Positions 39,252 to 49,487 of a stretch of DNA of 64,000 nucleotides are shown piece after piece. The position numbers and the translations under genes are program-made. Numbering within the stretch: position 1 is the first letter of the stretch; each line of letters begins with the position of its first letter. Under the pieces are notes generated by a model, which was not told the origin of the DNA, searched no databases, and saw only the letters and a program-made list of their open reading frames with translations. Source of the stretch: Pseudoalteromonas rhizosphaerae (lineage in GTDB: Bacteria; Pseudomonadota; Gammaproteobacteria; Enterobacterales; Alteromonadaceae); assembly GCF_902498845.1 (NCBI RefSeq), contig NZ_CABVLM010000002.1:248001-312000 (forward strand). The letters are read 5' to 3'.

Positions 39252-40427
39252 ATGTTAAATACCCCATTTTCTCCTTGGCCTAGCTTCACTACTGATGAGG
39301 CTGATGCTGTAAGTCGCGTAGTTTTGTCAAACAAAGTTAACTACTGGACAGGTACTGAAGGCCGTGAATTTGAAAAAGAATTTGCCACTTGGGCAGATAG
39401 CGAGTACGCAATCGCACTTGGTAATGGCACTTTAGCGCTAGATATAGCGCTTAAAGCGTTAAATGTGGGTACTGGCGATGAAGTTATCACTACACCTCGC
39501 ACATTCTTAGCGTCTGCTTCGAGTATAGTTACTGCTGGCGCTGCACCTGTATTTGCTGATGTTGACCTAAACAGCCAAGCGATTACTGCTGCAAGCATTA
39601 AAGCGGTACTTACACCTAAAACTAAAGCGGTTATTGTAGTGCATTTAGCGGGTATGCCTGCTGAAATGGACGAAATAATGGCACTCAGTAAAGAGCATGG
39701 CTTTTATGTCATTGAAGACTGCGCCCAAGCCCATGGTGCTAAATATAAAGACCGTTCTGTTGGTAGTATTGGCCATGTAGGCGCGTGGAGCTTTTGCCAA
39801 GATAAAATTATGACTACTGGCGGCGAAGGCGGCATGGTAACCACTAATTCTAAAGAGTTATGGTCAACTATGTGGAGCTATAAAGACCACGGTAAAAGCT
39901 TTGATGCAATTTATAACCGTGAACATCCACCAGGGTTTAGATGGTTACACGAAAGCTTTGGTACTAACTGGCGCATGACCGAAATGCAAGCCGTACTTGG
40001 CCGTATTCAACTTACTCGTATGACAGAGTGGACTGCAAAACGCCAAACGTATGGCGCACAACTTGACCAAGCCGCAACTGGCTTTGATTGTATCCGTTTA
40101 GTTGAGGTTCCTGAATACATTGAACACGCTGAATATAAGCATTATATGTTTATTAAGCCTGAACAATTGGCCTCTGGTTGGGATCGCGACCGTATAGTTA
40201 ATGCAATTGTAGAGCGTGGTGTACCGTGTTTTCAGGGGAGCTGCTCAGAAGTGTATTTAGAAAAAGCTTTTGACAACACGCCGTGGCGCCCAGAAACACG
40301 CCTACCAAATGCAGTTGAACTAGGTGAAACGTCAATCATGTTTTTAGTCCATCCGACCCTTACAGAAGATGAAATAGCTAAAACAACCCAAGTTATGAAA
40401 GAAGTGTTTGGGTTAGCGAGTAAGTAA
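39252..40427 (+). CDS. pglE: UDP-4-keto-6-deoxy-GlcNAc 4-aminotransferase PglE-type
   Basis: A 391-residue DegT-family PLP aminotransferase that converts the PglF product to UDP-4-amino-4,6-dideoxy-GlcNAc. Motifs: ALGNGTLALDIALKAL, TPRTFLASASSIV, VIEDCAQAHGAKY, and the PLP Lys in FCQDKIMTTGGEGGM. The FCQDK and GFRWLHESFGTNWRMTEMQAVLG segments set it apart from the wbpE- and FdtB-type homologues of the window. Unlike WbpE it has a full C-terminal helix (TEDEIAKTTQVMKEVF). A repeat-filled gap of about 0.9 kb separates it from pglF. Confidence 0.92.
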   Translation: MLNTPFSPWPSFTTDEADAVSRVVLSNKVNYWTGTEGREFEKEFATWADSEYAIALGNGTLALDIALKALNVGTGDEVITTPRTFLASASSIVTAGAAPVFADVDLNSQAITAASIKAVLTPKTKAVIVVHLAGMPAEMDEIMALSKEHGFYVIEDCAQAHGAKYKDRSVGSIGHVGAWSFCQDKIMTTGGEGGMVTTNSKELWSTMWSYKDHGKSFDAIYNREHPPGFRWLHESFGTNWRMTEMQAVLGRIQLTRMTEWTAKRQTYGAQLDQAATGFDCIRLVEVPEYIEHAEYKHYMFIKPEQLASGWDRDRIVNAIVERGVPCFQGSCSEVYLEKAFDNTPWRPETRLPNAVELGETSIMFLVHPTLTEDEIAKTTQVMKEVFGLASK

Positions 40428-40469
40428 TAGGTTGCTAGGGGCTAGGCTTAACTTTACCTTCTTCGGTGT

Positions 40470-41090
40470 AGCGCGCAGCGCCTCGGTGGTACAAAACTAA
40501 ATAACTTAATTCACCACAGAGCCACGAAGAGTACAGAGGTAGAGATTAGAGAGCTAATATGTTTATACTTTTACTTCTCATTCCTCTGTGTAGCGCAGCT
40601 CCTCTGTGTTCTCGGTGGTAAAATATTTTTAGTAATTTATTCACCACAGAGGCCAAGAGTAGAACAGAGGTAGAGAGTTAATAGATAGCTTTTACCTTAT
40701 TGCTCTGTGTAGCGTAGCGACTCTGTGCTCTCGGTGGTAAAAAATTAAGTAAGCTCTTACCACAGAGGCTAAGAGGAGAACAGAGGTAGAGATTAAAGAG
40801 CTGATATATTTATATTTTTTAGCCTTTACTAAGTGTAGGCAGCACCTCGGTGTTCTCGGTGGTAGAATATTTTTAGTGATTTATTCACCACAGAGGCCAA
40901 GAGGAGAACAGAGGGAGAGAGTTAATAGATAGCTTTTATCTTAATTGCTCTGTGTAGCGAAGCACCTCTGAGCCCTCGGTGGTAGAATATTTTTAGTGAT
41001 TTATTCACCACAGAGGCCAAGAGTAGAACAGAGGTAGAGATTAGAAGCCAATAGATTTACTTTTATCTAGATCTCCTCAGTTTATATTAT
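40470..41090. repeat. Tandem MITE-like hairpins (about 123-bp unit, 4-5 copies) between pglE and pglF
   Basis: No gene lies in 40428-41363. Units begin with TTCACCACAGAG at 40510, 40640, about 40757, 40884 and 41004 and end with CTCGGTGGTAGAA or CTCGGTGGTAAAA. Within each unit the left part (CACAGAGG..AGAACAGAGGTAGAGA) is imperfectly complementary to the right part (CTCTGTGTAGCG..CCTCTGTGTTCTCGGTGG), so each can fold into a long hairpin. The outer arms act as imperfect terminal inverted repeats. Confidence 0.88.
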
Positions 41091-41158
41091 TTAGTGCTGG
41101 TGTAATTGTTATACATAAAAGGCTTTGTTAAAGAGCAAGAGCCTGATTATGATATTGG

Positions 41159-41208
41159 TAGCTCCTAGCTCCTAGCTCCTAGCTCCTAGCTCCTAGCTCC
41201 TAGCTCCT
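41159..41208. repeat. 7-bp tandem repeat (TAGCTCC), 7 copies
   Basis: Seven perfect copies of TAGCTCC, a variant heptamer sharing CCTAG with the CCTAGAA arrays, about 155 bases before the pglF start. Confidence 0.97.
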
Positions 41209-41363
41209 CTATTTTTATTAAAATCAATAACTAATGATTATGTATTGGTTTGTGGCTGTTTTGTTCATTTAGGGTTATAATTGATAAAATTTTAACAATT
41301 AAAGAGCTACTGTTTTGCTCTTTATTTTTCGAATCAACAGAGTACAAGAAAAGGGAACTTGTT

Positions 41364-43319
41364 GTGGATAGTTTCATCCGGTCTATTTTGAATGCTTCTC
41401 GCGCTAAAAAGCGTGCGATCACCTTATTTATTGATTCACTTTTTATTGCCGCAGCATTTTGGCTTGCACTTATTGTGCGTTTAGACAGCCTTGCACCATT
41501 TAGTGAAGTGGGTAATTGGCTGCTGCTAGCAATGTTAATACCTACTGGTTTAATCGCATTTATCAATCTTGGTTTATACCGCGCTGTATTAAGGTACATG
41601 AACGCACAGGCGTTATGGGCTATTGTGCTGGGCACTATTATAACTACGGCTTGTTTAGTCTTGTTGTCGTTTTTCGTGGGTATTACTATTCCGCGTACTA
41701 TGCCATTTATTTTTGCTTGGCTATGTTTACTTACTGTTGGTGGGTCGCGCATTGTAGTGCGCGCGATGATCGGCAAAATGGCAACTGTTAATAAAGAATC
41801 GGTTATTATTTATGGTGCAGGCTCAGCGGGAAGGCAGCTTGCAACTGCACTCGGTGCCGGGCCAGAATATTACGTTCGTGCTTTTATTGATGATGATCAA
41901 AGCAAACAAGGGTCTATCATTCAAGGTATTCCGGTAATTAGCTTTAAAGATATTTATGAACTGATTAATAAGGGCAAGGCTACTAAAGTGCTTTTAGCGT
42001 TACCTAGCGCAAGCCGAGCAAGGCGCAAAGAAGTACTTGCGCAGCTAGAGCCATTAACAATTAAAGTTTTATCTATCCCTGGTATGGCAGATGTAGTTGA
42101 AGGTAAAGCGCAGCTTTCTGAATTTAGAGAAGTTGAAATTGAGGATTTATTAGGCCGTGACCCAGTTACCCCAAAACCCGAACTTATGGCTGCCAACATT
42201 GCTGGCAAAATAGTAATGGTTACTGGAGCTGGTGGTTCTATTGGCTCTGAGCTGTGCAGGCAAATAATTAGGCAGCAACCTAAAAAACTGGTGTTATTTG
42301 AAATCTCTGAGTTTGGTTTATATTCAATTGAAAAAGAGCTAAATGAGTACATAGCTAATAATCATATTGATTTAGAGCTAATCCCAATAATGGGCTCTGT
42401 ACAACGTATTAACCGTATTGAAACCGTAATGATGGCATTTGGTGTACAAACGGTGTACCACGCTGCTGCTTATAAGCACGTTCCGCTCGTTGAGCATAAT
42501 GTGGTTGAAGGTGTGCGTAATAACGTATTTGGTACTTACTACGCAGCCAAAGCAGCCGTTAACGCAAAGGTTGAAACCTTTGTATTAATCTCCACCGATA
42601 AAGCGGTGCGCCCAACTAATGTAATGGGGGCAACCAAACGGATGGCTGAACTGGTATTACAAGGTTTAGCGCAAACCAAAGGTAAAGAGCATCGTACGCG
42701 TTTTTGCATGGTTCGTTTTGGTAATGTGCTTGGCTCGTCTGGCTCTGTGGTACCGTTATTTCGCAGGCAAATTAAAGAAGGTGGCCCTATTACGCTTACC
42801 CACCAAGATATCACCCGTTTCTTTATGACCATACCAGAAGCTGCGCAATTGGTAATCCAGGCCGGCTCTATGGGTAAAGGCGGTGATGTATTTGTACTTG
42901 ATATGGGGGATTCGGTAAAAATTAAAGATTTAGCCAGTAAGATGATCCGCCTTTCAGGCTTTGAAGTGAAAGATAAAACCAACCCTCATGGAGACATCGA
43001 AATTTTATGCACCGGCCTGCGCCCAGGTGAAAAGCTTTACGAAGAGTTATTAATCGGTGATAACGTTGGCGAAACGCCACATGAGCGAATTATGACGGCA
43101 AATGAAGCTATGTTGCCGCTACCTGAATTAAAAGTGTTTTTAGAAGCATTTGACATTGCCTGTCATAACTTTGATCACGAAATGATCCGCCAATTGTTAC
43201 TCGACGCCCCAACGGGATTTAACCCAACGGATGGTATCTGTGATTTGGTATGGAATGCTAAAAAAGGCAAACAGCTCGAAAGTACTCCTCAAGCGAATGT
43301 GGTTAATTTGAAGGGGTAG
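41364..43319 (+). CDS. pglF: UDP-GlcNAc 4,6-dehydratase, membrane-bound (PglF/WbpM)
   Basis: A 651-residue inner-membrane dehydratase making UDP-4-keto-6-deoxy-GlcNAc, first step toward bacillosamine. Layout: four TM helices in the first 140 residues, a CoA-binding-like Rossmann domain (VIIYGAGSAGRQLATALG), then the SDR catalytic domain with VTGAGGSIGSELCRQI, AAYKHVPLVEHN and STDKAVRPTNVMGATKR, in which the usual catalytic Tyr is Met as in this subfamily, and the closing GLRPGEKLYEELL. GTG 41364 is chosen because AAGGGA (41351-41356) lies seven bases upstream; the frame is open back to 41250 but those residues look non-native. Confidence 0.93.
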   Translation: MDSFIRSILNASRAKKRAITLFIDSLFIAAAFWLALIVRLDSLAPFSEVGNWLLLAMLIPTGLIAFINLGLYRAVLRYMNAQALWAIVLGTIITTACLVLLSFFVGITIPRTMPFIFAWLCLLTVGGSRIVVRAMIGKMATVNKESVIIYGAGSAGRQLATALGAGPEYYVRAFIDDDQSKQGSIIQGIPVISFKDIYELINKGKATKVLLALPSASRARRKEVLAQLEPLTIKVLSIPGMADVVEGKAQLSEFREVEIEDLLGRDPVTPKPELMAANIAGKIVMVTGAGGSIGSELCRQIIRQQPKKLVLFEISEFGLYSIEKELNEYIANNHIDLELIPIMGSVQRINRIETVMMAFGVQTVYHAAAYKHVPLVEHNVVEGVRNNVFGTYYAAKAAVNAKVETFVLISTDKAVRPTNVMGATKRMAELVLQGLAQTKGKEHRTRFCMVRFGNVLGSSGSVVPLFRRQIKEGGPITLTHQDITRFFMTIPEAAQLVIQAGSMGKGGDVFVLDMGDSVKIKDLASKMIRLSGFEVKDKTNPHGDIEILCTGLRPGEKLYEELLIGDNVGETPHERIMTANEAMLPLPELKVFLEAFDIACHNFDHEMIRQLLLDAPTGFNPTDGICDLVWNAKKGKQLESTPQANVVNLKG

Positions 43320-43613
43320 GGGAAGGTTAAAGGTACTAGGGGCTAGGTAAAAGACTAGGTGCTAGGCTTAACTTTGCCTTCTCGGTGTAGCTCGAAGCGC
43401 CTTGCTGTAATCGGTGGTAAAAATGGTTTAAATGATTTATTCACCACGGAGAGCACGGAGTTCACAGAGAAGAGATTAAAGACTTTAGGTTTTAAACTGT
43501 TTTAATCATATATTGTGATGTAAATTAATGAATTGGATGAAAGTCTCTAGATATTAGGCTATGCGCCTGTACTAGGGTTAGGACGCTCAAATCAGAAGTT
43601 TAAGGACGGTGAA
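43320..43613. other. Non-coding gap with decayed MITE-like repeat between pglF and ugd
   Basis: It contains a degenerate heptamer-like phrase (GTACTAGGGGCTAGG, GACTAGGTGCTAGG) and pieces of the CTCGGTGTAGC / ATTCACCACGGAGAGCACGGAG element at about 43380-43480. No gene or strong terminator is seen. Confidence 0.6.
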
Positions 43614-44780
43614 ATGAAAGTTACTGTTTTTGGCACGGGTTATGTTGGCCTGTCTAATGCTATGTTACTTGCGCAACACAATAAAGTAGTTGCTGTTGAT
43701 ATAGACGAAAAAAAAGTCGCGCTTTTAAAAGACCAGCAATCGCCAATTGTTGACGTTGAAATAAGTGATTTTTTACAAAACAAGCAATTAAATTTTACCG
43801 CGACCACAAATAAAGAGTCTGCTCTGGTTGGCGCTGAGTTTGTAATTATTGCTACTCCTACCGATTATGATCCTGTAACAAACTATTTTAATACCAATAG
43901 TGTTGAGTCGGTTATTAAAGATGTAATGAGAATTAACCCAACGGCGACTATGGTAATTAAGTCAACTGTGCCTGTGGGCTTTACTCGATCGATTAAAGAA
44001 AAGCTTGGCACTGATAATGTAATATTTTCGCCAGAATTTTTACGTGAAGGTAAAGCATTGCACGACAATTTGTATCCATCTCGCATTATTGTCGGTGAGC
44101 AAAGTGAGCGGGCTAATATTTTTGCTAATTTATTGGCTCAAGGTGCAATAAAGCAAGATATTGAGGTTCTGTTTACTGACTCTACAGAAGCCGAAGCAAT
44201 CAAGTTATTCTCAAATACTTACCTAGCAATGCGTGTTGCCTATTTTAATGAGCTTGATAGCTATGCTGAGAGCCATGGCTTAAATGCGAAGCAAATTATA
44301 CAAGGTGTAAGCTTAGACCCTCGTATTGGTAACCATTATAATAATCCTTCATTTGGTTATGGCGGTTATTGTTTACCAAAAGATACCAAGCAGCTTTTAG
44401 CTAACTACCAAGTAGTGCCGAATAATATGATTAGGGCAATTGTTGATGCTAATAAAACTCGTAAGGATTTTATTGCTAACTCAATCATTAAACGCAATCC
44501 TAAAGTTGTCGGTGTATACCGCTTAGTTATGAAGGCCGGCTCAGATAACTTTAGAGCATCTGCTATTCAAGGCATCATGAAGCGCATTAAAGCTAAGGGG
44601 ATTGAAGTTGTCGTATATGAGCCAGCTTTAAAAGATGAAGCATTTTTCAATTCACGTGTGATTAAAGATCTTAATGAGTTTAAAGAAATTGCTGATGTTG
44701 TTGTTTCCAACCGTATGGTTAAAGAGCTGAGTGATATTGCAGATAAAGTTTATACGCGAGATTTATTTGGTAGTGATTAA
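43614..44780 (+). CDS. ugd: UDP-glucose 6-dehydrogenase
   Basis: A 388-residue Ugd of the short Gram-negative type. It oxidises UDP-glucose to UDP-glucuronic acid for capsule building. Visible motifs: the NAD-binding [15 protein letters not shown] at the N-terminus, [23 protein letters not shown], and the catalytic Cys in [14 protein letters not shown] near residue 248. AAGGACGG lies just upstream of the ATG. The UTP-glucose-1-phosphate uridylyltransferase that makes its substrate is the next gene, after a repeat-filled 1-kb gap. Confidence 0.95.
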   Translation: MKVTVFGTGYVGLSNAMLLAQHNKVVAVDIDEKKVALLKDQQSPIVDVEISDFLQNKQLNFTATTNKESALVGAEFVIIATPTDYDPVTNYFNTNSVESVIKDVMRINPTATMVIKSTVPVGFTRSIKEKLGTDNVIFSPEFLREGKALHDNLYPSRIIVGEQSERANIFANLLAQGAIKQDIEVLFTDSTEAEAIKLFSNTYLAMRVAYFNELDSYAESHGLNAKQIIQGVSLDPRIGNHYNNPSFGYGGYCLPKDTKQLLANYQVVPNNMIRAIVDANKTRKDFIANSIIKRNPKVVGVYRLVMKAGSDNFRASAIQGIMKRIKAKGIEVVVYEPALKDEAFFNSRVIKDLNEFKEIADVVVSNRMVKELSDIADKVYTRDLFGSD

Positions 44781-45727
44781 GTAATAGTTAAAGGTTAAAG
44801 GTGCTAGGGAAGTGACTAGGTTTTAGGAAGACAAAGGTACTAGGTGCTAGGGAAGTGACTAGGACCTAGAGCCTAAAACCTAGCTACTATGTTTTAAAGC
44901 GTAGGCGCGGCTTAATGCCGCGCGGTTGTATTGAACCATCAGTCATTAGATTTCAGGTGTAGCTAATCTCTGCCTTTAACCTAATACCTAGCACCTATTA
45001 CCCAGTATCTTTCATTTATCGAGGTAGCTTTAACCTTTACCTTTCATTTCTCAGTGTAGCGCGAAGCGCCTCGGTGAACTCGGTGGTGAACATAAGATTA
45101 CGCGAGGTAAACTCGCGCCTACGGGGGCGGGATTGGTGTTTAGATTTGCGTAGGCGGTGCTTTATGCCGCGCGGTTTATAAAATTCATGTCTAAAGCCAT
45201 TTCCTACGTTTTTACATTTTACCTTAGGCGAGAAGATAAAGATGTTAATAAACACGCGTCAGTAAGCTTAACGCCTACGGGTGTTAAAGTTTACCTTAAT
45301 GTTTAATTAATTACTTGTAGGCGAGTGGCTTGCCACCGCGTTTCAAAATGTGGTGTGGTGTTTTTGCGTCAGCAAGCTTAACGCCTACGGGTGTTAACGT
45401 TTATCTCGGTGTTAAATTTACTTTGATGTTTAATTAATTACCTGTAGGCGAGTGGCTTGCCACCGCGTTTCAAAATGTGATGTGGTGTTTTTGCGTCAGC
45501 AAGCTTAACGCCTACGGGTGTTAACGTTTATCTCGGTGTTAAATTTACTTTGATGTTTAATTAATTACCTGTAGGCGAGTGGCTTGCCACCGCGTTTCAA
45601 AATGTGATGTGGTATTTGTGCGTCAGCAAGCTTAACGCCTACGGGTGTTAAAGTTTGTCTCGGTGTTAAATTTTACTCTGGTGTTTAATTAATTACTTGT
45701 AGGCGAGTGGCTTGCCACCGCGAACAG
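44781..45727. repeat. REP-D, REP-E and four A/B REP pairs between ugd and galU
   Basis: No gene is seen in the gap. After degenerate ACTAGG phrases come a D-type hairpin (GTAG + GCGCGGCTTAATGCCGCGC) at 44901, a minus-strand E-type hairpin (GCGAGGTAAACTCGCGC with CTAC) at about 45099-45123 and a second D-type at 45150. Then four B hairpins (about 45256, 45367, 45495, 45622) alternate with four A hairpins (about 45317, 45446, 45575, 45701). Spacers are themselves conserved (GTGTTAAA..TTTGATGTTTAATTAATTAC). The middle two units are almost identical at a period of about 129 bp. Confidence 0.92.
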
Positions 45728-45840
45728 GTTAAAGGTGCTAGGAACTCGCTGTTCGAAGCCCGAACTCATTCACTCCCTATAAAGCTTTGCGCTGCTAACT
45801 TGATCCTAAATTGATTTAAACACTCTATAAAGGATCTATT

Positions 45841-46752
45841 ATGAAGGCTGTTATCCCTGTTGCGGGTCTTGGTACACGTATGTTGCCAATGACTAAAGCT
45901 ATTCCAAAAGAAATGCTCCCACTGGTTGATAAACCACTTATTCAATACATAGTGAATGAGTGTGTTGCTGCGGGTATTAAAGAAATTGTGCTTGTTACTC
46001 ATAGCTCTAAAAATGCGATTGAAAACCATTTTGATACTAGCTTTGAACTTGAAGCGACACTTGAAAAACGCGTAAAGCGTAAGTTACTTGATGAAGTGCG
46101 CTCTATTTGCCCACCTGATGTAACTATTTTACATGTGCGCCAAGGTGAAGCTAAAGGTTTGGGTCATGCAGTGTTGTGTGCTAAGCCAATCATTGGTGAT
46201 GAAGATTTTGTAGTTTTACTGCCTGATGTAATACTTGATGCTTATACTGCAGATCAAAAAACTGAAAACTTAGCGGCAATGATTGCACGTTTTAAAGCAA
46301 CATCAGCAAGCCAAATTATGCTTGAACCCGTACCTGAGCAAGATGTATGTAAATACGGCATTGCTGATATAAATGGCGCTGTAATTACTGCGGGTGAAAG
46401 TGCGAAAATCAAAACAATGGTTGAAAAACCAAGTGTTGGTGACGCGCCATCAAACCTTGCTGTAGTTGGTCGTTATGTACTGTCAAAAACTATTTGGCAA
46501 TTACTTGATAAAACTCCGGTTGGCGCAGGTGGTGAAATACAACTAACCGATGCTATTGATATGCTTATGAAAATTGAAACGGTTGAAGCATTTCATATGA
46601 GTGGCCGAGCTCATGACTGTGGTGATAAATTAGGTTATTTAAAAGCGATTGTTGAATACAGCATGCGTGATGAAAACCTAGGTGCTGACTTTACAAGCTT
46701 TGTTGCAGAGTTAGTTAACCCTAAAAAACCAAGTCATTTAAAGGCAGTGTAA
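45841..46752 (+). CDS. galU: UTP-glucose-1-phosphate uridylyltransferase
   Basis: A 303-residue GalU producing UDP-glucose. It begins with [20 protein letters not shown], the nucleotide-binding and catalytic loop, has [18 protein letters not shown] and VLLPDVILD for metal/UTP binding, and [21 protein letters not shown] and [13 protein letters not shown] further on. AAAGGATCTATT upstream of the ATG is a good ribosome-binding site. It is the last gene related to locus 2 and feeds Ugd. It converges with the nuclease gene on the other strand. Confidence 0.96.
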   Translation: MKAVIPVAGLGTRMLPMTKAIPKEMLPLVDKPLIQYIVNECVAAGIKEIVLVTHSSKNAIENHFDTSFELEATLEKRVKRKLLDEVRSICPPDVTILHVRQGEAKGLGHAVLCAKPIIGDEDFVVLLPDVILDAYTADQKTENLAAMIARFKATSASQIMLEPVPEQDVCKYGIADINGAVITAGESAKIKTMVEKPSVGDAPSNLAVVGRYVLSKTIWQLLDKTPVGAGGEIQLTDAIDMLMKIETVEAFHMSGRAHDCGDKLGYLKAIVEYSMRDENLGADFTSFVAELVNPKKPSHLKAV

Positions 46753-47173
46753 AATTTAGGTTTTAGGTTTTAGGTTTTAGGTGCTAGGGATAAACTAGGG
46801 TCTAGGTTATTCCCTGTAACTTTACCTTTTGAGTTAGTTCAATCTTCATTAGTTGTCTTCTCTTTATTTAAAGTATGTTTTTTACGAGATTTATTTATAA
46901 AGGTGTTAGTAAACGCGCGTCAGCAAGCTTAACGCCTACGGTGTTAAAGTTTCTCGGTGTTAAATCACTTGTAGGCGAGTGGCTTGCCACCGCGAAAGGT
47001 TTGTCATAGACGCTGCGCTTCAGAGGTGAGTAAAGGTACTAGGAGCTAGGGAAGTGACGAGGATAATTAATTAGCCTCGTGCACCGAGCTCCGAGCAATA
47101 CAGCTAAGATTAGGCTAAATTTAACACTGGGCTGCTCGTAGCCCGTTACTCGAAGCTCGCCAACGTAACTTTG
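46753..47173. repeat. Heptamer (TTTTAGG)x4 and one REP B/A pair downstream of galU
   Basis: This convergent gap has four copies of TTTTAGG (46755-46781; CCTAAAA on the other strand) followed by GTGCTAGGG, then a B hairpin (about 46917-46940) and an A hairpin (46971-46994). Between 47035 and 47110 a decayed ACTAGG stretch and a GCCTCGTGC segment occur. No gene and no classical terminator are seen. Confidence 0.8.
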
Positions 47174-48553
47174 CTATTCCCCAATTTCAATTTTAATTCC
47201 TTCTCCTAATACCTCTCGATACTTTTGAGCTAATGCCTGTTTTGCATCATCATCACCGTGGACTATTTTTATATGGCTGGGCTTTTTACGCATGCCGGTT
47301 ACAAATTTTATTAAGCCGTTTTGATCTGCATGCGCGCTGTAGCCGCTGATTGTGTGTACTGCTGCGTTAATGGTGATTTTATGGTCATTAATATGCACAT
47401 AACCATTACTTGGTCCATAGGTTTGAATATCTCGGCCGAGCGTGCCACGGCCTTGGTAGCCAACAAAAATCACATCGGTAGTTTCATCAGGTAAAAATCG
47501 CTCTAGGTAATTCACAATTCGCCCGCCGGTGCACATGCCACTAGCGGCAAGAATAATTGCGGGTTGTTTGCGTTTGCTTAGGTAATTAATTACGGCAATA
47601 TGCTCTTGGTGGCTGTCGATAGTATGCAACTGCGCAAAGTTTAATGGATGGCGACCTTTGGCTAAGCGTTTTTTTGCTTCATCGTCCCAGAGGGTTTTAA
47701 ATTTTCGATACTCTGTGGTGAAGTTAGCTGCCATAGGGGAGTCCACAATAACCTCTATATTTTGCCATGGTGAATTTTTAGCTGCGTTGTGAATTATTTG
47801 CTCCAGTTCGTACAGTAACTCTTGCGTACGGCCAATGCTAAACGCTGGCACTAATACAATGCCATTATCGGCAACGGCTTTTTCAATCACCTTTTTCAGT
47901 GTTTGCGTGCGTTCTTTTCGGCCTTGATGGTTTTTATCACCATAGGTTGACTCGATCACTAAAGTATCGGCTTTGTAAGGCGCTTTTGGGGAAGGCAGTA
48001 GCGGAGTATGCGGCGCTCCTAGGTCACCAGAAAATACTACGCGATGGGAATTTCCCTTGATAGTTTTAGTTTTTATATCGATTTCAACATAGGCGGAGCC
48101 TAAAATATGCCCGGCACGTTGTAAGCGAGCTTTCGCGGTGGGCTTGTTGCTGGTGGTTGGTAAGTCAAACCAGCTATTAAATTCGATAGCGACAATACGC
48201 TTGGCAAGTAAGCTTAAACAGGCGTTAATAATTTTTTGATCTCGCGTTACCCCGACTTTAAGTGCATCTTCAATCACTAATGGTAATAGACTTGCTGATG
48301 CCTTCGAAGTAAAAATAGGGCCAGAGAAACCAGCAGCAAATAAGTAAGGTATGCGGCCAACGTGGTCAATATGACAATGCGTAACAATCAGCGCAGTGAC
48401 AGTTGAGATATCAAAGTTGATAGCTAAACTTGGCCCGGCGTCTTCCCCTTGAAAAAGCCCACAGTCAATCAACACCGATGAGTGTTGATCATAATCTAAC
48501 TGATGGCATGACCCTGTAACCCCATTCACCGCTCCATGATGGGTAATTTTCAT
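47174..48553 (-). CDS. Metallo-beta-lactamase / beta-CASP RNase
   Basis: A 459-residue cytoplasmic metallo-hydrolase of the beta-CASP RNA-processing group. Zinc ligands are visible in VTHCHIDHVGR near residue 58, GHILGSAYVEI (motif 3) and FSGDLGAPHTPLL (motif 4). The inserted beta-CASP domain covers about 210-360, with PAFSIGRTQELLYEL. The C-terminal RMMBL part has SGYSAHADQNGL and KIVHGDDDA. Known relatives are RNA exo- or endonucleases of the CPSF73/YSH1 type. A Shine-Dalgarno AAGGAG precedes the ATG on the minus strand. It is a single gene with no functional tie to its neighbours. Confidence 0.9.
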   Translation of the reverse strand: MKITHHGAVNGVTGSCHQLDYDQHSSVLIDCGLFQGEDAGPSLAINFDISTVTALIVTHCHIDHVGRIPYLFAAGFSGPIFTSKASASLLPLVIEDALKVGVTRDQKIINACLSLLAKRIVAIEFNSWFDLPTTSNKPTAKARLQRAGHILGSAYVEIDIKTKTIKGNSHRVVFSGDLGAPHTPLLPSPKAPYKADTLVIESTYGDKNHQGRKERTQTLKKVIEKAVADNGIVLVPAFSIGRTQELLYELEQIIHNAAKNSPWQNIEVIVDSPMAANFTTEYRKFKTLWDDEAKKRLAKGRHPLNFAQLHTIDSHQEHIAVINYLSKRKQPAIILAASGMCTGGRIVNYLERFLPDETTDVIFVGYQGRGTLGRDIQTYGPSNGYVHINDHKITINAAVHTISGYSAHADQNGLIKFVTGMRKKPSHIKIVHGDDDAKQALAQKYREVLGEGIKIEIGE

Positions 48554-48743
48554 GGTTGCTCCTTGTTGATTAAATTATACAAATTAGAAACAAGGTTAGG
48601 ATAAAAAATGTCAAATTAAAAGGTTGGAGGTATTAAGGAAGTGACTAGGTGCTAGGAAGACAAAGGTATTAGGTTTTAGGGAAGTGACTTGGATCTATAG
48701 CCTAAAACCTAGTTCCTATGTTTTAAATGTGGCTCGGTGTTGG

Positions 48744-49254
48744 TGCGTCAGCAAGCTAAACGCCTACGGGTGTTAAGGTTTATCTCGGTGTTAAATCACT
48801 TGTAGGCGAGTGGCTTGCCACCGCGATATTCAATATTGTTTCGGTGTTTTCGCGTCAGCAAGCTTAACGCCTACGGGTGTTAAGGTTTATCTCGGTGTTA
48901 AATCACTTGTAGGCGAGTGGCTTGCCACCGCGATATTCAATATTGTTTCGGTGTTTTCGCGTCAGCAAGCTTAACGCCTACGGTGTTAAAGTTTGCCTCG
49001 ATGTTAAATCACTTGTAGGCGAGTGGCTTGCCACCGCATTTTAAATGTGGCTCTGTGTTGGTGCGTCAGCAAGCTGAACGCCTACGGTGTTAAATTGTAT
49101 TCTGGTGTTTAATTAGTTACTTGTAGGCGAGTGGCTTGCCACCGCTAAAAGGTCAAAGGTGCTAGGAAGACAAAGGTACTAGGGAAGTGACTAGGACCTG
49201 CGCTTTAAGATCTGGTCCCTATATTTTAAAGCGTAGGCGCGGCTTTATGCCGCG
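48744..49254. repeat. Four A/B REP pairs plus one REP-D
   Basis: In the 930-base gap between the divergently placed nuclease gene and dciA, B hairpins (about 48744, 48852, 48959, 49063) alternate with A hairpins (about 48802, 48909, 49016, 49123) at a period of about 107 bp. A perfect D-type hairpin (GTAG + GCGCGGCTTTATGCCGCGC) lies at 49232-49254. The segment from it to about 49300 is nearly identical to one at 44901-44985, including TTGAACCATCAGTCATTAG. No gene is present. Confidence 0.92.
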
Positions 49255-49304
49255 CGTTTGTATTGAACCATCAGTCATTAGATTTCAGGTGTAGCTAATC
49301 TCTG

Positions 49305-49383
49305 CCTTTAACCTTTAACCTTTAACCTTTAACCTTTAACCTTTAACCTTTAACCTTTAACCTTTAACCTTTAACCTTTAACC
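49305..49383. repeat. 7-bp tandem repeat (CCTTTAA), about 11 copies
   Basis: Eleven perfect heptamers CCTTTAA end about 105 bases before the dciA start codon. The flanks (CTCTGCCTTTAACC on the left, CTAATACCTAGCACCTATTACC on the right) are shared with the ugd-galU gap at about 44970-45002, where only one unit is present, so this array has expanded from a single-unit ancestor. Confidence 0.97.
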
Positions 49384-49487
49384 TAATACCTAGCACCTAT
49401 TACCCCGTATCTTTCATTTCTCGAGGTAGCTTTAACCTTTGCATTCAATTAAACTCAGTCTCTTCAATGTAACTTTTGGTGTTTTGC

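Noticed and set aside
41250..41363. N-terminal extension of PglF starting at 41250
   Set aside because: The residues do not resemble the family, while GTG 41364 has a good Shine-Dalgarno AAGGGA and gives the expected N-terminus.
45037..45255. 72-codon minus-strand reading frame downstream of ugd
   Set aside because: It runs through REP-D/E and MITE fragments and has no protein-like features.
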